From positions 34,221,124 to 34,285,123 of the forward strand of contig CM065690.1 in NCBI GenBank assembly GCA_017654935.2: a stretch of 64,000 nucleotides of DNA, in the 5' to 3' direction. Origin of the DNA: Phymorhynchus buccinoides (Eukaryota; Mollusca; Gastropoda; Neogastropoda; Raphitomidae). A program made the position numbers and the translations under genes. Below, piece after piece: positions 1 through 11,100 of this stretch. Every line of letters starts with the position of its first letter. The stretch's first letter is position 1. Under the pieces are notes generated by a model, which worked only from the letters and a program-made list of their open reading frames with translations, did no database searches and was not told where the DNA came from.

Positions 1-1
1 A

Positions 2-1364
2 GAACCGGAAAATTCCGATGATGAATTTCCGGTTCGTTCCTCCGGTTTGGGTCAACCGGGAATGTCCCGCTCGCACGGAGGGCGTCACGTTCTCCCGGTT
101 CCTGCCGGTGTTCAGAGATCCTCTCACTCCCAACCGGCAGAGCCCTCTTCCAGGCATGGCCCTCCGGTGGTGTTTGACTCTTTGGGCCGCCCCTATCAGA
201 AGCTTCAACGGCCAGACCCCTCCAGGGAATTCTCTGAGTTTCAGTCCGACTATGAGTCGGACATGGAACTGGACCCTCAGTCAGAGGTCCCTCACTCTCA
301 CACTGAGCCATCGGTTCAGAATCTTCTCAAGATTTTGGCTCGATCGTGCCCTTACGTGGTACCTGTGCGTTCCTCCCATCAGGAGTCCGCCACTGATCAC
401 GCGGTTGGCTCTCTCCTGCAGGCCAAGAGCTCTTTGACTCTCCAAGCCCCCTCCTTCCTGGAGGACTCGGTGGTTAAAGCGGAGTTCACCTTGAGGACCG
501 GCAAGGTCCTTTCGTTGAAACAGATTGCTGAGGCTAATCTGGGGCGTTCTCAGCCGGTCTCGTCTCAGTCCGCCTCTTTTGTGGTACCCAGATTCAGACC
601 TTTCGTCCCCCTACCGGCGGAATACCTGCCCTTCCCCTCCGTCTCCAAACCTTCTGCTGAGGAGGTGGAGTCCTTGAGGGGTCCTGCTGCCGTTCCGCCC
701 GTCACTTTCAAACCTTCGGCCTTTAAAGCCTTTCAAGTCTCTCGAGGAATCTCTGTCTGGTTCTCTCAGGGCTTGTGGCATGGCCACCTCTCTCGTGCAC
801 ACCTTGGCGGAGTCTCTGGGCAAATCAGCCTCTGATTCACCCGCGGATTTTCGGTGCTTTGACCAGATAGATGAAGCTTCCGTTGGGGTCTCTCTAGCCC
901 TTTTGGGCAATGTGCTACAGAGCCTCTCTGATGTCACGGCTGGTTTGAAGGTCCAAACCTGTGCCTTGGCCCGGGACTCTTTTCTGGCGCAGAACAGGTC
1001 CCTTTCGTCCAGGGAAAAGGAGCGTTTGCGCTCTCTTCCCCTTCCGGAGTCGGGCATGTTCGGGGAAGATTCGGTTGCCCCAGTTCTCGAGTCCTCTTCA
1101 AAGAGGAAATCGGCTGATAGCCAGGAGGCTATCTATCGGGCCCTGTTGAACCAGCCCCGTGCCCAACCCTTCCGTCCGCAACAGGCCTCTCGCCCTCGTT
1201 TCGGCTTCAGGAAGCCCTTTAGAGCTGGGTACGTTCCGTCCCGCTCTAAGAGTGTGAGATACTCCTCTAGGCCTCCTCCCCAGTTCAAGGCCTTGAGGCC
1301 CCCTTCTCAGTCTTCTCGTGGCAACAGGAGGCCGAGTCTGTCCAAGAAACAGCTTTTTCAGTAG
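2..1364 (+). pseudogene. DIRS ORF1 (gag-like), 5'-partial and frameshifted
   Basis: An open frame enters from the left edge of the window (frame from base 2) and stays open to a stop at 835. A second frame, open across 780-1364, continues the same kind of composition: Ser/Pro/Arg-rich, with a basic C-terminal tail just before the RT frame. ORF1 of DIRS elements is a poorly conserved gag-like protein thought to bind RNA, and only its position and composition support the call. The switch between frames falls at about 740-780 and needs one indel. I cannot tell an inactivating mutation from an assembly error or a programmed shift. The stop at 1362-1364 lies inside an RT frame that is already open, so the two reading frames overlap. 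Confidence 0.6.
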
Positions 1365-1399
1365 GTCCCGCACGGCCCCGAGAATCCCTAGGCGTCCCT

Positions 1400-3280
1400 G
1401 TGTCGAGTGTGGATGCTCTCGTGCGGGCGTATCCCGCTTGGCACAAGCTTGTGGGAAATGCTTGGATTCTCGGAGTTGTGCGGGACGGGTTTCGGTTCCA
1501 GTTCGATCGGGAACCCCCGCTGTCTCTGACCCCTGTCTCTTTCCCTCCACCCAGAGATCCTATCCGTTTGGAGATCCTCCAGAAGGAAGTGGAGGGCCTT
1601 CTCTTGAAGGGCGCGATTACGATCGTGAACGATCCCAGTCCGGGTTTCTACTCCCGACTTTTCACGGTCCCCAAGAAGACAGGCGGCTTCAGACCGGTCC
1701 TGGACTTGTCTCCCCTCAACAAGTTTTCAAGGAAGATCCATTTCAAGATGGAAACGGCGGCCACCGTCAGGGCCTTTGTGCGCCAGGGAGACTGGGCCAC
1801 CTCCATCGACTTACGCGATGCGTACTTCCATGTGTCGATTCACCCCAGCCGTTGCAAGTTCCTTCGTTTCGTTTGGCAAGGCCTTGTCTACCAGTTCCAT
1901 TCCCTCCCTTTCGGCCTTTCCCTGGCGCCTTGGATCTTCACCAAGGTTACCAGGGAAATGGCAGCCCTAGCCAGGGCTCGGGGATTGAGGTTAAAGGTCT
2001 ACCTCGACGACTGGCTGTTGCTTGCGTCGAGTCGCCAGTTGTCCTCCCAACAAACGGAGCTCCTTCTCAGTCTCTCCACGGCCCTGGGCTTCAACATCAA
2101 CCAGGAGAAGTCGGATTTGGTCCCCTCTCAGCGGTTCAAATACCTGGGCATGATCTTCGACACCGAGTCGTTTCAGGTTTCTGCCACCCCGGAAAGAATT
2201 CTGTCTCTCTCCAACTTGGTGTCAGAACTTCTCGCAGCCCAGTCCACCTCCTTCAGACGGCTTCTGTGCCTCCTCGGTCAGATGGAGTCCGTCTCGGGCC
2301 TCCTTCCTTTAGGTCGCCTTCACAAAAGGCCTCTGCAACGCGAGGTCCTTGCTCGAGTGCGAGATCAGTCGGATTTCGATCAGGTGGTCCAGTTGGGCAC
2401 CTGGTTCCGGGATTCGGTTTCCCAGTGGACGGACTCGGTGTGGATGAACAGTATGGTCCCAATCAGTCGTTTGGGGGCCCAGCTGTTCATCTGCACCGAC
2501 GCTTCTCTCACCGGTTGGGGCGCGCATCTCGACTCCGAAGAGGTCTCTGGGAAATGGACCGAAGCGGAGTCAGAGCGTCACATCAACTGGCTGGAGCTGG
2601 AGGCCATTCGCCTGGCCCTCCTTCATTTCGCTCCAAGGCTTCACGGCAGGTGTGTGGTGATTTGTGGCGACAATTCCACCAGCCTGTCCTACCTGCGTCG
2701 TCAGGGAGGCACAAGGTCCGCTTCACTCTCCCTGACGGCGGAGGCGATTCTGCGGTGGGCTTTTTCTCTCGACATCTCCCTCACGGTCGAGTTTGTTCCG
2801 GGCAAACTCAATGTGGTGGCGGACCAGTTGAGTCGCTCGGACCAAATTCTGGCCACCGAATGGACCATTGCTCACCAGGCCTTGTCTCCTGTGTGGAGAC
2901 TGTGGGGGAAACCCCTCCTCGACCTCTTTGCCACCAGGTTCACTGCCAGACTGAACCTATATGTTTCTCCAGTCAGGGACCCTCAGGCCTTTGCCAGGAA
3001 CGCCTTCTCGTTCCCTTGGAAGGGCATGCTGATGTATGCCTTCCCCCCAACGGCTCTCATTCCTCGGGTGTTGGAGAAGTGTCTCCGAGAGCACCCGGAC
3101 TTGATTCTTGTCACCCCGATGTGGCCCACAAGCCACTGGTTCCCAGAGCTCCTCGACATGGCGCAAGACGGTCCTCTTCCGCTCAATCTCACTCCCGCCA
3201 CTCTTCTTCAGCCAAGAAGCGGGGTCGGACACCCTTGCCCTTCAAGGCTAAACCTGGTCGCATGGCGACTGTCCGTCTAG
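1400..3280 (+). CDS. DIRS reverse transcriptase / RNase H with methyltransferase-like C-terminal region
   Basis: The 626-codon frame would copy element RNA into DNA. The RT catalytic box YLDD lies at about residues 201-204 (bases 2000-2011), in the form KVYLDDWLLLAS typical of DIRS. RNase H begins near residue 360 with FICTDASLTGWGAHL, whose first Asp is about residue 367, and continues through the WLELEAIRLAL and CGDNSTSLSYL segments. From about residue 508 a stretch starting DLFATRF and containing YAFPP and LVTPMWP resembles the Dam-like N6-adenine methyltransferase domain that follows RNase H in DIRS elements. No ATG is obvious at the 5' end. The frame is open upstream of 1400, so translation could depend on frameshifting from ORF1 or on reinitiation. 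The whole frame lies within the 5' part of a second frame that encodes the recombinase. Confidence 0.9.
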   Translation: MSSVDALVRAYPAWHKLVGNAWILGVVRDGFRFQFDREPPLSLTPVSFPPPRDPIRLEILQKEVEGLLLKGAITIVNDPSPGFYSRLFTVPKKTGGFRPVLDLSPLNKFSRKIHFKMETAATVRAFVRQGDWATSIDLRDAYFHVSIHPSRCKFLRFVWQGLVYQFHSLPFGLSLAPWIFTKVTREMAALARARGLRLKVYLDDWLLLASSRQLSSQQTELLLSLSTALGFNINQEKSDLVPSQRFKYLGMIFDTESFQVSATPERILSLSNLVSELLAAQSTSFRRLLCLLGQMESVSGLLPLGRLHKRPLQREVLARVRDQSDFDQVVQLGTWFRDSVSQWTDSVWMNSMVPISRLGAQLFICTDASLTGWGAHLDSEEVSGKWTEAESERHINWLELEAIRLALLHFAPRLHGRCVVICGDNSTSLSYLRRQGGTRSASLSLTAEAILRWAFSLDISLTVEFVPGKLNVVADQLSRSDQILATEWTIAHQALSPVWRLWGKPLLDLFATRFTARLNLYVSPVRDPQAFARNAFSFPWKGMLMYAFPPTALIPRVLEKCLREHPDLILVTPMWPTSHWFPELLDMAQDGPLPLNLTPATLLQPRSGVGHPCPSRLNLVAWRLSV

Positions 3281-4338
3281 GCCTTCGCTCTCAGGGGTTT
3301 TCCACGCTCACCGTGGATCTGCTGGTCGCCTCTCGGCGTAAGTCTACAAACGATCTGTATGATCTTCGCTGGGCCACCTGGTTTGCGTTTTGTCAGGAGA
3401 GGAAGTTTGATCCGCTTCGTCCCTCAACGGTTCAGTTCGTGGAGTTCCTCTCTCACTTGCTTAGAACTAGGAACTTGTCCTCTCAAACCTTGTCAGGTTA
3501 TAGGGCGGCCCTGATTAGCACGATCTCGTTGGCTTTAGGTTCCAAGTTTACGGAGAATCTCTCGGCCTTGCCAGTCTCTCACTTCCTGGACGCTGTGCGC
3601 CTCCAAGCCCCGTCCAGAACGGTCCAGTGTCCTCAGTGGGACATCTTTTTGGTTCTGGCTTTTCTCAGGGACAAATGTGAACCCCTGGAGTCGTTGTCTC
3701 TTAAGCTTCTGACTCTCAAGACAGTTTTTCTCATTTCACTCGCCACTGCCCGTCGCATCAGTGGTTTGCATGCTCTGAGTGGTCTCACCAAGGACGTCCA
3801 GTTCGAGGAGGACTTTTCGTCCGTCTCCCTTTCTTTCCTCCCGGAGTTCCGTGCAAAGAACCAGTCTGGTGATGTTTCCTCTCCCTTGGTCTCTATTTCG
3901 AGTCTTCGCTCCGTTCTGGGTCCTGATGATCGTGATATCTTCCTCTGCCCCGTTAGGGCTCTTCGTTCTTATCTGGCTCGTACAAAGTCCTTCAGAGGGG
4001 CTAAACGTCGCCTGTTCGTCTCCATTAACCCCAAGTACTGCAGCGATGTGGCTAAGGGTACTGTGTCCCGTTGGATCCTCGACCTCATTAAGTTGGCCTA
4101 TGCCCGCTCTCTGGTTAGGCTACCTGATAACCCCATTCGCGCCCACGAGTTGCGGGCCATCAGCTCTTCCCTGGCGGTAGTCAAGGGTGTCCCTCTTGTG
4201 AAGGTTATGGCCTCAGCGTTCTGGAAATCGCAGAACACCTTTCTTCAGTTTTACCTGAGGGATATCTCCGCTCAGGGCGAAGACGACTCCTTTTCCATCA
4301 AGAAGGTGGTCGTTGCGCAGGTCCCGGTCTCCTTGTAG
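3262..4338 (+). CDS. DIRS tyrosine recombinase
   Basis: This protein would insert the circular DNA form of the element by site-specific recombination. The catalytic set is present in order: Arg in TARRISGLHAL (bases 3751-3756), HELR with His 4144-4146 and Arg 4153-4155, Trp at 4222-4224 in the usual His/Trp position, and the nucleophile Tyr at 4252-4254 in QFYLRD. I chose the ATG at 3262 because recognisable sequence starts there. The frame is nevertheless open back to 1318, in total 1006 codons, lying over almost all of the RT frame. Such deep RT/YR overlap is known in DIRS elements. The C-terminus is intact and ends 20 codons after a poorly conserved tail. Confidence 0.88.
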   Translation: MATVRLGLRSQGFSTLTVDLLVASRRKSTNDLYDLRWATWFAFCQERKFDPLRPSTVQFVEFLSHLLRTRNLSSQTLSGYRAALISTISLALGSKFTENLSALPVSHFLDAVRLQAPSRTVQCPQWDIFLVLAFLRDKCEPLESLSLKLLTLKTVFLISLATARRISGLHALSGLTKDVQFEEDFSSVSLSFLPEFRAKNQSGDVSSPLVSISSLRSVLGPDDRDIFLCPVRALRSYLARTKSFRGAKRRLFVSINPKYCSDVAKGTVSRWILDLIKLAYARSLVRLPDNPIRAHELRAISSSLAVVKGVPLVKVMASAFWKSQNTFLQFYLRDISAQGEDDSFSIKKVVVAQVPVSL

Positions 4339-4591
4339 TGTGAGTACCGGTGTTTTTTGTGCCCCTGTTTTTTCTCTGTGTTCTTTGGTATATCATTGAC
4401 ATGACTGTTTGGGGGTGTTTATTTGCATATTTTCAGGGATGTTGTACATCTTTCGGGGGATTCTCTTAGGAGTGTTTCCCTCTTTTACTGATATGCTTTT
4501 GGGGTTGTTGGTGTGTCAGTTGGCACGCATCACCCTCCACCACGGTGGTAATCTGCAGTTGTTTTGAGTGTTGGTATAGTATGATTAAATT

Positions 4592-4926
4592 AGATTGGTG
4601 GATTTTGATTAATCCTACTATCTATTTAATTTAATACTTACCAACACTCAAAACAAAAAATGTTCCCTCCCAGCCTCCCTCCTGATGCGGGGCTGTAAAA
4701 TTACACGAATGACATATCCGGTGTCCCAAGGGTGCGCGTCATACCCGGAAGTAAGGGGAGTCACTCCCGCTACTCCCTGCGGTATGGGTGCAGTCCCTTG
4801 GGGCCACTTTCGTTTTAGCTATTGCTAGGGTAAGGTTCCAGGTTGTTTTAGGCTAATGCAGTTGTTTTGAGTGTTGGTAAGTATTAAATTAAATAGATAG
4901 TAGGATTAATCAAAATCCACCAATCT
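4592..4926. repeat. Perfect 63-bp inverted repeat in the DIRS tail (ICR-like and right-end-like)
   Basis: Bases 4592-4654 are the exact reverse complement of 4864-4926, separated by about 210 bp. A 23-nt direct repeat beginning TGCAGTTGTTTTGAGTG occurs at 4554-4576 and again at 4857-4879. The segment 4561-4576 can therefore also pair with 4639-4654. In DIRS elements an internal complementary region near the 3' end pairs with the terminal repeat to template the missing ends during circularisation. The position, just after the recombinase, fits that role. The left terminal repeat needed to prove it is outside the window. Confidence 0.7.
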
Positions 4927-5127
4927 TAGCTTTCTCATTGTTGTTTTTTTCTCATTGAGAGATCCTGATATTGTATTAGAATTGTTCTAAATTTGAACAT
5001 GTTTGTGTGATTTTTTAATGTGATTTTTTGACTGTCAAAACTATTGCTTTGTATATTCTGAATATTTTGAACAATCCTACTTCTGACCACAGTAAGTGAT
5101 AGCAAAACAAAACAAAATAAAAAATAA

Positions 5128-5294
5128 ACAGTCAAACCCCTGTTATAAGAGCCTCTGTTAAAAGACCTGTTTTTGGCATGGTTGTTGTATCTTACTATGT
5201 GAAAACAACCTGTGTTCTAACTATATGAGACCCCTGCAATTTAAGCCCAATTTTTTCTGGCTTTTTGGAATCTTAAAATAGAGGTTTGGCTGTA
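5128..5294. mobile_element. Small inverted-repeat element (MITE-like), ~167 bp
   Basis: The block begins ACAGTCAAACCCCTGTTATA and ends TAGAGGTTTGGCTGTA, which are imperfect inverted copies of one another. No coding capacity. The terminal pattern (CAGTnnAACCyCTnTTA) resembles that of the larger MITEs at 10992 and 15374, suggesting related mariner-type transposition. Bases 4927-5127 and 5295-5500 show nothing recognisable. Confidence 0.5.
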
Positions 5295-5500
5295 TTAATG
5301 ATTTTATCTTATACACTTTTACATAATGTTTTGTTGTTGTTTTCCCCCAAAACTTTTAGTGTGAAATCGACAAAACTCCATTTTAATTTTGTGTGTGTAA
5401 CATTGTCTATGGTTGACTGAAAACCAAGTCAAGCAACAACACAACCATCTCGGTGGTAGCAAACGCCATAATTTGTGTACAGACGGGAGCAGTGTGGTGA

Positions 5501-6000
5501 NNNNNNNNNNNNNNNNNNNNNNNNNNNNNNNNNNNNNNNNNNNNNNNNNNNNNNNNNNNNNNNNNNNNNNNNNNNNNNNNNNNNNNNNNNNNNNNNNNNN
5601 NNNNNNNNNNNNNNNNNNNNNNNNNNNNNNNNNNNNNNNNNNNNNNNNNNNNNNNNNNNNNNNNNNNNNNNNNNNNNNNNNNNNNNNNNNNNNNNNNNNN
5701 NNNNNNNNNNNNNNNNNNNNNNNNNNNNNNNNNNNNNNNNNNNNNNNNNNNNNNNNNNNNNNNNNNNNNNNNNNNNNNNNNNNNNNNNNNNNNNNNNNNN
5801 NNNNNNNNNNNNNNNNNNNNNNNNNNNNNNNNNNNNNNNNNNNNNNNNNNNNNNNNNNNNNNNNNNNNNNNNNNNNNNNNNNNNNNNNNNNNNNNNNNNN
5901 NNNNNNNNNNNNNNNNNNNNNNNNNNNNNNNNNNNNNNNNNNNNNNNNNNNNNNNNNNNNNNNNNNNNNNNNNNNNNNNNNNNNNNNNNNNNNNNNNNNN
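5501..6000. other. 500-N scaffold gap
   Basis: Exactly 500 unknown bases, the fixed size used for joins of unknown length. The DIRS contig and the inverted-duplication contig may not be true neighbours. Confidence 0.99.
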
Positions 6001-6003
6001 AAT

Positions 6004-6500
6004 CAGGCATCAGAATAGGTCTCAAGGCCAATTCCTCTGAAATCAAGTGGTACAAACACTGAAATCAGTTCCCAACATCACCAAAAAGGCTTAATATAGT
6101 GAAAAATCACTTTAAAATTATATTCAACACAAACGATAACACTGAATAAAAAGGCACAACCTCTGACAAGAGGGCGTACATGCATGCTGCAACTTCCCAC
6201 CCAAACCTTCGACAACTGCCGAAATTTTGCACTTCGTACCTAGAAAAATGGTGGCATGGAGAAATAAACCGGAAGTATTCATTCAAGGGACATCACTCGA
6301 AGTGATACCTTTGATAGCAGACGACACAGTAGCGAGTACGGCTCAAACGCAATGCCTTCTTTCAATTTCTTCTTCTTTTTTCGCACTCGTTCAGCGGAAA
6401 TGCTGATTTTTTTGTTGCTGACCGTAATAGCGTATCAGAGGTCTCAAAACGTAATAATTACGGAAAAATCTGTAGGGAAAACAGGTCTGTAATGCTCAGA
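6004..6500. mobile_element. MITE-like element with CAGGCATCAG ends
   Basis: The left end CAGGCATCAG is seen at 6004-6013, and the mirror copy at 26791-27320 has CAGGCATCAG and CTGATGCCTG at its two ends. A third, shorter relative lies at 36932-37202. All share internal stretches such as a TGTCAGAG motif and a CCCTTCACAGTT segment. Non-coding. Confidence 0.5.
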
Positions 6501-6535
6501 CATCAACAGAAACATGCCCCTCTCCCAGGCCTCAC

Positions 6536-8136
6536 CTCCAGGATCAGTGGCCTCTGTCCAGCCATCAAAGGCCCCTGTGACTGTCCACCTCGGCCATGAG
6601 CAGGCGTCGAATGGCCCTGACGTCGTAGTAGGCGGGACCCTCCCCCCCGTCGCCCACCTCGTGGCTGCTCAGCACCCCCTCCATCACCTTGGGGTTGAAG
6701 AACTGCAGCTGAAGCTCCGGCGGGAACTGGTAGGAGAAGGAGACCGTGTCCAGGAGGGACAGCAGTTTGCTCCTCATCTGTTTGCCTGCACAGTGCATGT
6801 TAACCAGGTTTGACAGAATGCATACTATGTGCAAAGGTGTGGTTTAGTTAGCTACCCACTTCTGTGAGCTAAAAGAGTAAAAGAAAACGTCTCGCCTAAA
6901 CAGTTCTTACATCACGCCTCTAAAAGTTTCACATGCTCGACTCAGCTTAAACTCCCTTTCACTGCCAGAGGAAAACAAACTAAATTATTGAAAATTTTTC
7001 CTATTTAGATTAAATAAATATTTGTAAAACAGTGACTAACGTTGTTGATAGATAACCCTCTAATGTGGACTAGAAGTACTGTTCTGAGATATCTTGTCCG
7101 ACGACTTGTCTAAAACAAAACACACGATAATCTCCAGGAATACTATGACATCATAAGTGTATAACATAATCACATTGACATCGATAAACGCCACTTGCTA
7201 GTAGACATGGTGACTGAAGGGCAGGGGAATGGGCTACAACACGTAAAACAGTCCCTGCATATTACCCCCTTTGACTGCCAGAGAAAATTATTAAAGGAAA
7301 AAATCATTGGGCAAATCATGCCATTAAAAGACAACTGATAGAGACGGTCTGGAAAAAAATGGTCTGGGGATATAGATCTATTGATTGTGCAAGAGCAAAA
7401 GCCAGCATATCAGGGTTATTCCTCTTCATCTGATGACAATCATCGGTGATGTCATCAGGTACGTTGGTGACAGTCAAGGGGTTAATGAATACTGACAACA
7501 TGGCTCACCTATTTGGCAAGTTTACAATGCCAGACATCAATAAATTATCCCAGAAATCTACAGTAGTCTAAGATTACTGGATTCTCACCGGCCAGAGCAG
7601 AAGAAGCAGCCAGACGTGACTGGTCAATGTCCCAGCCAGGAACGTCCCCTTCGTCAAGACCTCACAGGACGCAACACTGGAACAGCAAAGGCACTGACCG
7701 TTCAGCAGCAATCACTGCAAAATCTACATACTGTGCAAGATGGTGATATTTCTTCTTTTTTTTTTTTGCTGTCCCATCTTCGGGGCCGTACAGTCTTCTG
7801 TTGCTCCTACGCCGCTCATTCCGAATCCCAATTCGCAGCCCCACCCCGGCTTGTTCAGGTCGCAGAAATCTGAGACCAGCAGTTCACAGGGGGGAGGAGC
7901 GAATCTATGTTAGACAGTCAGGAGGCAAACCAACCGAGGAGACACCATATTGTCACTGCATTTCAAATCATACAACATTATCATTGTGTTTTCTGGAGTA
8001 ACGATAAGTGATGTAATACAATCGGTACATTGTTACTTTTCTTAAATATAACAATACTATTTATACTAATTATAGTGAGAATCGGACAATGACGGTGTAA
8101 AACGACTAACATATCAGTACACAGCATTTCTGTTCA

Positions 8137-8168
<32 letters not shown>

Positions 8169-11100
8169 TTGTGCTCATGCACTTAACAACACGCTAAACC
8201 CGGTGGCAACGAAAAAAGTTGTTATTTGGTCAAAAATTTAAAACCCTCCCCCTCTTTTCCTTCCTCATCAATCATCACAAACAAAACATCGCATGCAAAA
8301 CAACAACCCACACAAAAACCGAGTGGCGCGCCTCTGGCAGCGACGAGCTCTCCAGGTGGGAGCAACCCCGATTTTCACAGATATGTCTCTGTGTGACTAT
8401 AAAGTACCTAATAAATAATAATAAATATAAATCAGACAGAAAAAAGTACACACACAGGGTTTTCATCATTCAAAAGCGAAAACCAACAACAAAAGCAAAC
8501 ATATATTCAAGACAACAGTGACTAGTTAAAAAAGACAACATAAATATTCATGAAGACAAAAACTACAAAAGCCCTTGGCCTTCCCCACTTCACACCCAAC
8601 ATTTTCTCACCCACCTTGGGTCTGCTCATCATCATCATCGTCCCCCAGAAGCAGACGTATCAGGCGCTGGCAGTGGGAGCGCTGTCGGTTGAGGGAGGTC
8701 AGCCTGAGCTCAATGGCCACCGTCTTCAGCAGCCACGCCTGGTGAGGTGCCACCGACACTCCTGTTAAAAACAAAGTCAGGGGCTTCATGCATACACTGG
8801 GCTTAAAATGTAAGTCTGAGACTATAGCAGTAGATATTAACCTCTTGATTCAAGAGGCGGGTTTAGATTTTTTCTGTATGGTTTTAATCTTAGATTGATG
8901 CAATCCTCTCAGGGAAACAATATTGCTATGACTAATCTTATAATAATTATTTCTTGTTCAATATTAGTCCGCAGACAAACAGCTAAGCACCATGAAGTAC
9001 ACGGCTACAACTTCCGTCCATACCCAACGTCAACCTCTGCCCAATTTGCAGAGATAATTTTCTTTCAGGCGGAGGATTGGGGGGGCCTTATGACATTTTC
9101 GGTGGGGACAAGCGGAGCTGTTTCCGTGCCTTGCCATACTCACTATATTCGCTCTGCTCGAAGGGCAGGTGCCTGAGCTGCTGGAAGAGGAAGTCGTGGG
9201 TGGAGCTGTTTCCATACCTGTGCCATACTCACTATATTCGCTCTGCTCGAAGGGCAGGTGCCTGAGCTGCTGGAAGAGGAAGTCGTGGGTGGTGCTGTTT
9301 CCATACCTGTGCCATACTCACTATATTCGCTCTGCTCGAAGGGCAGGTGCCTGAGCTGCTGGAAGAGGAAGTCGTGGGTGGTGCTGTTTCCATACCTGTG
9401 CCATACTCACTATATTCGCTCTGCTCGAAGGGCAGGTGCCTGAGCTGCTGGAAGAGGAAGTCGTGGGTGGTGCTGTTTCCATGCCTGTGCCATACTCACT
9501 GTATTCGCTCTGCTCGAAGTGCAGGTGCCTGAGCTGCTGGAAGAGGAAGTCGTGGGTGGTGCTGTTTCCATGCCTGTGCCATACTCACTGTATTCGCTCT
9601 GCTCGAAGGGCAGGTGCCTGAGCTGCTGGAAGAGGAAGTCGTGGGTGGTGCTGTTTCCATGCCTGTGCCATACTCACTATATTCGCTCTGCTCGAAGGGC
9701 AGGTGCCTGAGCTGCTGGAAGAGGAAGTCGTGGGTGGTGCGCAGGTAGCGCAGGGTGGGCGCGGAGGTGTCGCGCTGGGCGCACAGCTGATACACCAGCT
9801 GGTAGGCCAGCTCCGCCAGGCGAGGCGTGTCCTGCAGGCACTGGGGGCCTCCCCCATACCCCCCTCCTCCCCCAGCCTCCACACCTCGTTGAAGCGTGTT
9901 CAGTATGGCGTGCAGGCACGTGCGCGGCTGCCCCATCACACCTGCTCACACAGGAAAAGTTTGTTTTCCCCCATCATGTACTTCTGAGTGGTTAAAAACG
10001 TACTGAAAAAAATAGAGGGATGATAAAAATAGCGCAAAAAGATTCTCAAACAAATAGCATAAAAAGTGTCTCATGTGATTATTGGAGAAAGAGAAAACCA
10101 ATCAATTTGGAGGAGAGTTGATGTGATCCAACGAAGCCAGCACACAAAGTTTGTCTATGGTTGTAAAATTCCAAGAAGTGGAAGTCGTAAGTCATGCTTC
10201 AGAGGAATGGTTTCTTCAAAGATCGCTCAAGCAGTTTCCTGTCAATTATGAACGCAGATACATGCTCATGCTGTTGTTATGCGCCTAACTAGAGGAACAG
10301 TTAGGCTCAGCATTGCTCTCAGTCTTCGGATGGAAAAAAACCTTTGTAAGTTTCTAAAAAAAAAAGCACAGCTCTCGTCCCATTCTAATGTACTCCCGTT
10401 CTGTTAGAACATTCTGGGAGTACAACAAAGACAGGAGAATGGGGACCAGTAAGGCAGAAAGGTAGTAGAGAAGACAGTAAGCAAAGGGTCCAAAGAGAGT
10501 GACAGATTAGAGGAGGTTACAAGCACAGAACTTACCAGAAGGCGGAGGAACTATTTGTACAAAATAACACACCCACACCCACGGGGGAATAGAGGGTCTT
10601 ATAAGGGTTTGAGTGTATATTTAATTAATTTAATATATGGCTTGATGACGGTTGGTTGATGATTCATTCCACATGCTCTCTTTGTAGCCGAGCGGGACGT
10701 ACGTTAAACCTAACTTTGATTAATTATTTCTTACACTATACACACAGAGCGCTATGGTACCTGGGTCCTGCAGGCTGGTCTTGGCGATGGGCTTCTGGAC
10801 GTGGAATCCCAGCAGCCAGTGTGCCAGATTGGGGGCGGGGGCCTGCAGGCACTGCAGCAGCAGCCTCACCACGTACTGCCGGCTCAGGTTCTGCACGTGG
10901 CCCACGCTCCACGTCTCTGGGGCGGGGGAGAAAAACCAAGGCATCGTCATGAGTTATGACGGTGGTGGATACAGCCAGTGGCCCATATTACTACAGTGGA
11001 ACATCCCTTATAACACCTTCAAAAATCATACAAAACGATGTCTTAGCCCTCTCATCGCCACTGTCGCCTCTCGGCACCACAATGATTTTAAGACCCATGT

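Larger units (their letters stand above)
1..4926 (+). mobile_element. DIRS-like tyrosine-recombinase retrotransposon, 5' end outside window
   Basis: Three consecutive, partly overlapping coding frames are seen: gag-like ORF1, RT/RNase H with a methyltransferase-like tail, and a tyrosine recombinase. They are followed by an inverted-repeat tail ending near 4926. This order, and the use of a recombinase instead of an integrase, define the YR retrotransposons. The methyltransferase-like domain and the inverted (not split direct) repeats point to the DIRS group rather than Ngaro. The left terminal repeat and the start of ORF1 lie before base 1. Apart from one frameshift in ORF1 the frames are long and open, so the copy is relatively young. 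The exact right end at 4926 is inferred from the repeat arms and was not checked against other copies. Confidence 0.88.

Noticed and set aside
1318..3231. N-terminal 640 codons of the recombinase frame as a separate protein domain
   Set aside because: No recognisable domain; it is the alternate phase of the RT/RNase H frame.
7589..7676. Minus-strand 88-nt segment with acceptor- and donor-like edges (reads VASCEVLTKGTFLAG)
   Set aside because: Including it breaks the phase into the exon at 6785, while splicing 8615 directly to 6785 is in frame and matches NUP205 order.
9169..9710. Series of identical ~61-codon plus-strand frames starting MPELLEEEVVGG
   Set aside because: They are the antisense of the 89-bp minisatellite; the repetition of the unit creates them. 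The coding strand of the exon is minus.
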